42,318 nucleotides of DNA, taken from contig JAFGFK010000279.1 of the NCBI GenBank assembly GCA_016931135.1, positions 1-42,318 on the forward strand, given 5' to 3'. The notes below the pieces were generated by a model. It was not told the origin of the DNA. It saw only the letters and a list, made by a program, of their open reading frames with translations, and searched no databases. The DNA is from Candidatus Sumerlaeota bacterium (GTDB lineage Bacteria > Sumerlaeota > Sumerlaeia > MWCT01). Of this stretch, positions 36,328 to 42,318 are shown in pieces. The translations under genes and the position numbers were made by a program. Positions within the stretch are counted from its first letter, which is position 1; every line of letters starts with the position of its first letter.

Positions 36328-38589
36328 TTATCGATATTTCTTGAAATCCTTCAGTCGATTCAGAAAATCCTGCAATTGTCGGGATAGTTCAGTGATTTGT
36401 TTGTCAGGTCCGAACCTGATTGCGTAATACAGCCGGCTTCCTTCTTCCAGGAGGTCGTAAGGCGCATGACATTCTCTTCCCAATTCAAAAAGGAATTCTC
36501 TTGCCGTAAGATTCACCGGGCGATGAATGGTTTTCCCCGCGATCAGTTTGATCATCCGGTAGTAGAAAAGGTTGCTCATTCTTCTCAAAGGGGGGAAAAA
36601 CGGCGAATAGGTCTTGCCGCGCGTTCTATTCTTTAAACGCCTGTAAAAGACAATGGCGGAAAGATTCAAGACGAAAAGAAATCCCGCAAAGGATATGATG
36701 AGGGGGTGCCGCAGATTGAGAAACAGCCTTTGCATCGCGCGGCTTTTCCTGAGCCTGATGATAAGAGGGTTCATGACTATACCGCATTTCTTCTTCATAT
36801 ATTCATAAGACCGCTGGATCAGCTGCGCCTGTTGCCTGTCGTTGTATCCGAAGGTGAAGTTCTCCCATTTCCGCGAAAGAGACGTAAAAAAATCCGAAAT
36901 CTTCTTGAAATACAGTCGATCGGTATAAATCGTCATGGGCGCCGGGGGAGTGGGATCGAATCTTTCCCATCCATATTCCCTGTCATATACCTCTACCCAG
37001 GTATGGGCGTCACTTTGACGAATGATAAACTTTTGTTCCTTTTTGTCATAAGAACCGCCGTGAAAACCGGAAGCCAGACGGCAGGGTATGCCTTGGGTTC
37101 GCAAAAGCATCATCATACTCGTAGCGAATAATTCGCAATGTCCCTGTTTGGTCGAAAATAAAAAATCCTCGATGGGATTGTCATCCCTCAGGGATCCCAC
37201 CTTCAAAGAATATTGATAATCGTTCATGAGAAACGATTCGATCCTTCGCGCCTTCTCAAATGTCGAGGATGACTTACCGGCGATCCTCGCAGCCAGAAGA
37301 TCAATCTTATCCCCATCGAGATTTCTGGGAATATAAGTGAACCAGGGATTGGACAATATGGAAGATTCGTCTTCTTCCCGGAATGGGGTGGAAAGGCAAT
37401 AAGCCTCGTATTGGGTGATCATTTTCGGAGGAAGGATGAAAATGGCGTCGCCATGGTCTTTGAATACGGTTTCCGACAATCCACTCTCACTTTTCAGCAT
37501 GATAAGATGGGCAAGAGAGAAAATGTGTCGAGATGGAAAATCGATATATGAAATCTCCTGTTTGATTGTTTTGGGAGATTGTTTACCCGTATGTTGGAGT
37601 CGTGGCGTCATATCCGGTATTCCCGGAGTAAAATTGACGGTTCTGTTTTGAGGATCGATCGTATAAGTCTCATATTGTCGAAGTTGCTGGCTTTTAATCC
37701 AGGAAGTTCCGGTAAAAAGATCGAACGCGCCGCCCCTCAGGTAAAGATTTTCCTCTGTTATGCTTGTATCGTTGATTTTCACCTCCATGACCGGCTGGGG
37801 ATTGTTCTGTATGTTTCTAAGGCAACCCAGGTTGATTTCCGTCGAGAAACCGCTGAAAAGAACCTGTTCCGTAGTGGAGGGCAGGGGAATATCAGAATAA
37901 TAATAATGGCTGGATACTCGGGGAATCAGGAGAAAGATCAAGAGAGAGAGAAATACCACAAGGAAACCGGATAGCGTCATGATGCGCCGCCAGGAGGAAG
38001 GAAGCCCTTTTTCCTTTAATGACGTTTCCAGTTCTCTGAGCGTATCAACCGGCGTTGAATCCTGGATCTGGGATGAGAGAAGCGCGGACCTGGTTTGGAT
38101 TTCCAGGACTTTTTCCGCCTCGAACTGGACATTCAGCCATATCAGGGCGTATAGGGAGGAAAGGATGAAAAAAAACAAAAAGAACGGGAACAGGGAACTT
38201 CTAGTCAGAACCGCCGTGATGATGATCATCAGGAATGCCAGAATCCACATCAGGAGAATATCACGCGATTTCTTGGGATTGAAGGCTTTGCTGATTTGAA
38301 GAAATCCGATCTGGTAGGCAAAAATCACATGCATGGGTTTTACCCGAAAGAAAATAAGAATCAACGTGAAGAGAATAAAAAGCGCAGACGCCAGATTCCA
38401 TGCGCGCGTGTAACCTGGAAAGGGTTCCGTATTGCGGGTGATGAACCAGCTCGGAATAAGGACAAACAGAAAAAATCCAACGGCGATAAGCGAGTAATCC
38501 GGCAGCAGGAGCAGGGTTAAAAAGCCTGCGACTGTGGTTGAATAAATACCCCATTTCAACTTGAGCATGATCATTTTTGTATCAAACAT
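36328..38589 (-). CDS. TgpA-like membrane transglutaminase (DUF3488 + transglutaminase core)
   Basis: N-terminal TM bundle; catalytic pattern 'STKQGHCELFATSMMMLLRTQGIPCRLASGF...QSDAHTWVEVYDREYGWERFDPTPP' (Cys/His/Asp); C-terminal TM and DUF4129-like tail. Confidence 0.92.
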   Translation of the reverse strand: MFDTKMIMLKLKWGIYSTTVAGFLTLLLLPDYSLIAVGFFLFVLIPSWFITRNTEPFPGYTRAWNLASALFILFTLILIFFRVKPMHVIFAYQIGFLQISKAFNPKKSRDILLMWILAFLMIIITAVLTRSSLFPFFLFFFILSSLYALIWLNVQFEAEKVLEIQTRSALLSSQIQDSTPVDTLRELETSLKEKGLPSSWRRIMTLSGFLVVFLSLLIFLLIPRVSSHYYYSDIPLPSTTEQVLFSGFSTEINLGCLRNIQNNPQPVMEVKINDTSITEENLYLRGGAFDLFTGTSWIKSQQLRQYETYTIDPQNRTVNFTPGIPDMTPRLQHTGKQSPKTIKQEISYIDFPSRHIFSLAHLIMLKSESGLSETVFKDHGDAIFILPPKMITQYEAYCLSTPFREEDESSILSNPWFTYIPRNLDGDKIDLLAARIAGKSSSTFEKARRIESFLMNDYQYSLKVGSLRDDNPIEDFLFSTKQGHCELFATSMMMLLRTQGIPCRLASGFHGGSYDKKEQKFIIRQSDAHTWVEVYDREYGWERFDPTPPAPMTIYTDRLYFKKISDFFTSLSRKWENFTFGYNDRQQAQLIQRSYEYMKKKCGIVMNPLIIRLRKSRAMQRLFLNLRHPLIISFAGFLFVLNLSAIVFYRRLKNRTRGKTYSPFFPPLRRMSNLFYYRMIKLIAGKTIHRPVNLTAREFLFELGRECHAPYDLLEEGSRLYYAIRFGPDKQITELSRQLQDFLNRLKDFKKYR

Positions 38590-38595
38590 ACCCTA

Positions 38596-39165
38596 TTATT
38601 TATGGGAAAAAGTGATGACATCCCCGTCGCTGATGATCCCATTGGTCGGATCGTAGGTTTTATTGATAAGGTATATGGGCAAAACATAATCCAGCGCTTC
38701 TTCCCTTGAATAATCCCCGGTTCCATCGTTGTTTTCATCGGAAGAGCTTGCCAGCAGCATGTATTTTTGTATCAGAATATCCAGATCGGAATCGCCATCA
38801 GGACCCACGCTTATGATAAAGTATTCATATTCCCCGGATGGCTGGTGGTAATAAGCATAATGTTTGATGTTGGACTGTTTGGTAAAGGGATCGCCTGGCA
38901 GGCTCGATATATATGCCGTCGGCGCATTCAGCCGGCTTAATTGCATGGGATAATCGTTGTAATCCATCCGGTAATTCTGAAGCGCTCGGGAAAGCGCCCT
39001 GTGTTCCTCTTTTACGCGTTCCACTTTTGTCCGCACAATGATGAATTTGGAGGAATAAACAAATATCAGGGAGAGAATCAAGGTGAGGGTAAGGACTATC
39101 ATCATTTCAAACAGGGTGATTGCCCGTTTCGCATCGTTACCGCTTTTTGTTAAATTCGGGAGCAT
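38596..39165 (-). CDS. Type II secretion/type IV pilin-like pseudopilin (GspG-like)
   Basis: 'KRAITLFEMMIVLTLTLILSLIFVYS' N-terminal methylation-type helix; 'LPGDPFTKQSNIKHYAYYHQPSGEYEYFIISVGPDGDSDLD' GspG-like C-terminus. Confidence 0.85.
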   Translation of the reverse strand: MLPNLTKSGNDAKRAITLFEMMIVLTLTLILSLIFVYSSKFIIVRTKVERVKEEHRALSRALQNYRMDYNDYPMQLSRLNAPTAYISSLPGDPFTKQSNIKHYAYYHQPSGEYEYFIISVGPDGDSDLDILIQKYMLLASSSDENNDGTGDYSREEALDYVLPIYLINKTYDPTNGIISDGDVITFSHK

Positions 39166-39200
39166 GAATTATACCCATTACTGAATATTTTTAATATATA

Positions 39201-39230
39201 TTTATATGTCTTTTTGATTCTGAGTTTCAA
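39201..39230 (-). promoter_or_regulatory. Putative promoter for the pseudopilin/TgpA operon
   Basis: Minus strand: TTGAAA (39230..39225), N18, TATAAA (39206..39201), about 35 nt upstream of the start at 39165. Confidence 0.5.
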
Positions 39231-39284
39231 CAAAAAAATGAAGATTTCCCTGAACCTATTGTCATTTTTCAATCAAGATGCGCC

Positions 39285-40517
39285 CTAATCGAGATATAAA
39301 AGGAACTCTTTTCTTATATTGATGAATCCCTCCAGGCTCTTTTGATACGAGGAGTGAATCTGGGAAACGGTTTCTCCCTTTTTAATCCTCTCAATGACAT
39401 TCCGGCTTCCAATCAGCCCGTAATTGGGGTCCAGTTTGTATGTTTCTGGATATAGTTTGTACAAGGCGCAAAGAATGTGCAATCCCGTATCAACCGGATC
39501 GAAATCCGCGCGATTATTCAATGTAAGCCTCACTCCATGACATTCCTCTCCCTTGAATTTACTTTCCGCCGGAATGAAGTGGCAGGGCGTGAATTGAACC
39601 CCCGCCGGATTTCTCGCCGTTAACTCGGCTGCCAGTTTATCAGCATCGATCCATGGTGCTCCGAACAATTCAAAGGGAGTGTCCGTGCCTCTTCCAACCG
39701 AAACGTTCGACTCTGACGCCTCTGTAAGGGCAACACCCGGATACAGTATCTCCTGCGTTACGCTGCGGATGTTCGGGGAGGGATTGACCCAGGGAAGCTC
39801 CGTTTCATCGAAAAACATCTTCCTTTTCCACCCCTCCATTTTGATTACCTTTAGATTGCATTGAATCCCGTAAAACTCGTTAAACATCCTGGCAAGTTCC
39901 CCTATCGTCATTCCGTGAACGATCGGCAGGTAATGATAGCTGGTGAATCTTCTCAGAAGCTCCTTATCCTGTACAAGACCGGCAACCCGAAGACCTGTTA
40001 TCGGATTGGGACGATCCAGAACCACAAAGTCGATGTTGTTTACAGCCGCTTCTTCCATGCACATTGCCATGGTGGATATATAGGTATAGAAACGCGCCCC
40101 AATATCCTGGATGTCGAATACAAACGTATCGATGTCTTTCATCTGTTCCTTTGTTGGCCTGTAGCTTTCGCCATATAGACTATAGATCATGAGACCCGTT
40201 TTTTCCTCGGTCAAATTATTGACCCGTTCATCCGCCACGCCTTTGAAACCATGTTCCGGCGCAAAAATTGCGCGAATGTCCACATTTTGCGAGGAGGTCA
40301 TTAAATCGAGAATCGATCGCCCCTGAAAATCAACGGCTGAATGATTGGCGATCAAACCTACTTTCTTACCTTTCAGAATGGAAAAATCGTCACGAACGAG
40401 AACATCCAGCCCCGTCAATACGACTGGCTTCTTCGGACTCTCCGGAACGACTTCCACCCTTGCGCACGATACCAGAATAACGAGTAAAAGCAGACTTCCT
40501 ATATGCCATCTTTTCAT
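39285..40517 (-). CDS. DUF1343 (NamZ-like exo-beta-N-acetylmuramidase) lipoprotein
   Basis: Lipobox 'LLVILVSCARV'; 'GLDVLVRDDFSILKGKKVGLIANHSAVD', 'IFAPEHGFKGVADERV', 'FDIQDIGARFYTYISTM', 'VLDRPNPITG', 'ASESNVSVGRGTDTPFELFGAPWID'. Confidence 0.93.
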   Translation of the reverse strand: MKRWHIGSLLLLVILVSCARVEVVPESPKKPVVLTGLDVLVRDDFSILKGKKVGLIANHSAVDFQGRSILDLMTSSQNVDIRAIFAPEHGFKGVADERVNNLTEEKTGLMIYSLYGESYRPTKEQMKDIDTFVFDIQDIGARFYTYISTMAMCMEEAAVNNIDFVVLDRPNPITGLRVAGLVQDKELLRRFTSYHYLPIVHGMTIGELARMFNEFYGIQCNLKVIKMEGWKRKMFFDETELPWVNPSPNIRSVTQEILYPGVALTEASESNVSVGRGTDTPFELFGAPWIDADKLAAELTARNPAGVQFTPCHFIPAESKFKGEECHGVRLTLNNRADFDPVDTGLHILCALYKLYPETYKLDPNYGLIGSRNVIERIKKGETVSQIHSSYQKSLEGFINIRKEFLLYLD

Positions 40518-40544
40518 GTTATGCCCTCCTCCGGCTGTTTCCTT

Positions 40545-41537
40545 TTATGTCAGATTCTTGACTTCTCCAAACGCATTGCATATAATATCCCATGTTTTTT
40601 CAGGATTATCCGGCGCAATGCTTGATATGTGAGAACAGGCGTCAAATCCCCAAACAGCCAGGTTGCGAATGCCGGATTGAACCGCTTCCTTTACCGCAGT
40701 TTGTATCTCTTCCTCTCTTCCTCCCGGCACCTTGAATCCCTGTATCCAGATATGCCCTTCCCTGTTCATTTCCCTGCATACCTTGTTCACCTTCCGGGAA
40801 AAATCCCCCACGTACTGCTTCACTTCCTTTTTCAAGGCGTACCAGTAAGGATCCGTTCCGAAGTTGTCGAGGTTCTCCATGGCTGCGAGCTCCTGAAACC
40901 ATTCATCTTTTACCGTTGATCCGGGCAGAATGCACAGGGAATTCCTGACCCCCAGCTCATGCCCGTAATCGATCATCTCCTGGAGAAAATCGACGATGCT
41001 GCGGTGTTTGAATTCCTTCACCTCTTCCGTTTCTTCCATGGGAAGGGGATGACCGTAGAGTTCTTCGAACCTGACTTTGCAGAATTTGCATCGGCAGCCC
41101 CATGTTCCGGGGCGCCCCCCCATCCATCCGGAGATATAAAAATGAGGTTCATCCCAGAAAAGGTAGTCCGGCTCCGCTGCAACAGCCGTTTCACACCATT
41201 GGCGCATGAATTTGCGGAATTCCGGGTTATTGGGGCACGCAATACCTGCGGGTTTTCCATCGGAAAGTATCTCGCAAACCTCCGGATGCGAGGCGATATA
41301 CTCGGAAAAAGCCTCTCCTCCGAATACCTTTCCTACGCCCCAGGGATCGATCTGAGTCTCGAGCCCCTGATCCCGGCTGATTTTGACGATCTCCTTCATG
41401 GTTTTGGCGTAGAAGTGATAATCATTCTCGCTGAAGGTATGAACGACATAGGTAAAATGTTTATCCACAAGGTATTGCATATCCTTTTGCGCATGGCGCG
41501 GGATGCGGTTTCCAAAATAACTCGATCCGATTTTCAT
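40545..41537 (-). CDS. Putative TIM-barrel / glycoside-hydrolase-like protein
   Basis: 330-aa ORF; 'YLFWDEPHFYISGWMGGRPGTWGCRCKFCKVRFEELYGHPLP' and 'WIQGFKVPGGREEEIQTAVKEAVQSGIRNLAVWGFDA' resemble GH-like TIM barrels with a Cys-rich loop. Confidence 0.6.
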   Translation of the reverse strand: MKIGSSYFGNRIPRHAQKDMQYLVDKHFTYVVHTFSENDYHFYAKTMKEIVKISRDQGLETQIDPWGVGKVFGGEAFSEYIASHPEVCEILSDGKPAGIACPNNPEFRKFMRQWCETAVAAEPDYLFWDEPHFYISGWMGGRPGTWGCRCKFCKVRFEELYGHPLPMEETEEVKEFKHRSIVDFLQEMIDYGHELGVRNSLCILPGSTVKDEWFQELAAMENLDNFGTDPYWYALKKEVKQYVGDFSRKVNKVCREMNREGHIWIQGFKVPGGREEEIQTAVKEAVQSGIRNLAVWGFDACSHISSIAPDNPEKTWDIICNAFGEVKNLT

Positions 41538-41679
41538 TTTTTCATCCCCCGAATTTAATAGGAACGATAATTACGATTGACCTTTCCCCCGTCAATGGAA
41601 AACAAAGACGGCATGGATCTTTTTCAATATATCCTGATTTGAAATTTTATTCTTTTGTTTGATCGGGAGGCGTATTTCC

Positions 41680-42006
41680 ATGAATCTCTTTCAATTGCCC
41701 CAGGAAGCCCTGAAGGAAGAATTCTTCGAACCCTTGATGCCGGATTGCGGGATTCTCATTGAAAGGATTATCTCAAAAGGCAATGCATCGCCACCCGGTT
41801 TCTGGTATGATCAGGATCGCGATGAATGGACGGCTCTCCTCCAGGGAAAGGCTAAAATTGCATGGTTCGATGGCAGAACCAGAGACCTTGTCCCCGGAGA
41901 CTGGCTTTTTATCCCCGCTCATGAAAAACATCGCGTCGAATGGACTTCCACCGATCCCCCCTGCATCTGGCTTGCCGTTCATGGAAAATTGCGGAATGAT
42001 GAATGA
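41680..42006 (+). CDS. Cupin domain protein
   Basis: ATG at 41680 preceded by GGGAGG; 'DEWTALLQGKAKIAWFDGRTRDLVPGDWLFIPAHEKHRVEWTSTDPPCIWLAVHG'. Confidence 0.88.
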   Translation: MNLFQLPQEALKEEFFEPLMPDCGILIERIISKGNASPPGFWYDQDRDEWTALLQGKAKIAWFDGRTRDLVPGDWLFIPAHEKHRVEWTSTDPPCIWLAVHGKLRNDE

Positions 42007-42014
42007 AGAATGCG

Positions 42015-42051
42015 CCCTCCTTCGTTAAACCCGAGGTTTAACTACGGAGGG
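42015..42051. repeat. Near-perfect intergenic hairpin (17-nt arms, 15/17 paired, 3-nt loop)
   Basis: CCCTCCTTCGTTAAACC-cga-GGTTTAACTACGGAGGG just downstream of the cupin stop. Confidence 0.8.
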
Positions 42052-42056
42052 GAAAA

Positions 42057-42077
42057 ATGCGGAATGCGGAATACGGA
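42057..42077. repeat. 7-bp tandem repeat (ATGCGGA)x3, last copy ATACGGA
   Basis: ATGCGGA ATGCGGA ATACGGA read directly. Confidence 0.85.
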
Positions 42078-42132
42078 GTGTATTAAATAACAATTCCACA
42101 CTTTAAATCCCGCCGATGTCGGGACTTCGTCC

Positions 42133-42149
42133 TCACGCTTTCAGCGTGA
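42133..42149. repeat. Perfect 7-bp hairpin
   Basis: TCACGCT-ttc-AGCGTGA. Confidence 0.75.
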
Positions 42150-42198
42150 TTCCTCAGAATAACTATCCTGCCTTCTTATTTTTATATTTGAATTCCTT

Positions 42199-42231
42199 AC
42201 TTCAAACTTTTAACTTCAAACTTCAAACTTT
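42199..42231. repeat. Short direct repeats of ACTTCAAACTT
   Basis: ACTTCAAACTT at 42199, 42213 and 42220 (the last two overlapping). Confidence 0.75.
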
Positions 42232-42318
42232 CTATTTCCCCTGCGACGCCCAGTAATCATCCAGGATCAACTGCCCCTTTTCCTGCATCCTTTTCACGGC
42301 GACATCCACAGCGCGAAA
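42232..42318 (-). CDS. C-terminal fragment of a CDS truncated by the window edge; product unknown
   Basis: Minus-strand open frame to the window edge: '...FRAVDVAVKRMQEKGQLILDDYWASQGK*'. Too short to assign. Confidence 0.5.
   Translation of the reverse strand, partial: FRAVDVAVKRMQEKGQLILDDYWASQGK

Noticed and set aside
1-42318. CRISPR array, prophage, transposase or tRNA genes
   Set aside because: No regularly spaced identical repeats, integrase/transposase motifs, or tRNA-like cloverleaf sequences were seen; this was a by-eye check only and tRNAscan/ISfinder would be decisive.

Overview
This is a ~42.3 kb bacterial chromosomal window with dense CDS packing and no rRNA, tRNA, CRISPR array or intact transposon that I can see. 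The lineage cannot be fixed from the sequence alone. In order, the window contains: a secreted phosphodiester glycosidase (NAGPA-type) with an SH3-like tail; a minus-strand glycan cluster (GT-C-like membrane protein, OsmC-like protein, radical SAM/SPASM, GT4, GT2); a two-gene locus encoding a 1165-aa membrane protein (two jelly-roll-like domains, SPOR-like repeats, one TM) and a 3090-aa repeat protein with an N-terminal CHC2-like zinc finger; ROK kinase; an orphan receiver protein; an O-antigen-ligase-like protein with a duplicated C-terminal domain; ThiD; DUF374 acyltransferase; HU; PHP phosphoesterase; two sugar-ABC permeases; a small ORF; and a zinc-ribbon/multi-TM protein with a signal-peptidase-I fold. 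These are followed by a TIGR03960/TIGR03936-type radical SAM fusion, a double-receiver protein, a TgpA-like transglutaminase, a pseudopilin, a DUF1343/NamZ lipoprotein, a TIM-barrel-like protein, a cupin, and a repeat-rich intergenic region next to a truncated CDS. The strongest candidates for new biology are (1) the giant CHC2-zinc-finger solenoid, about 54 repeats with an unusual ~54-aa period, paired with the SPOR/jelly-roll membrane protein, and (2) a probable pseudo-signal peptidase whose Ser/Lys dyad positions are Thr/Glu and whose box E is missing. All family assignments come from reading motifs by eye; no searches were run.
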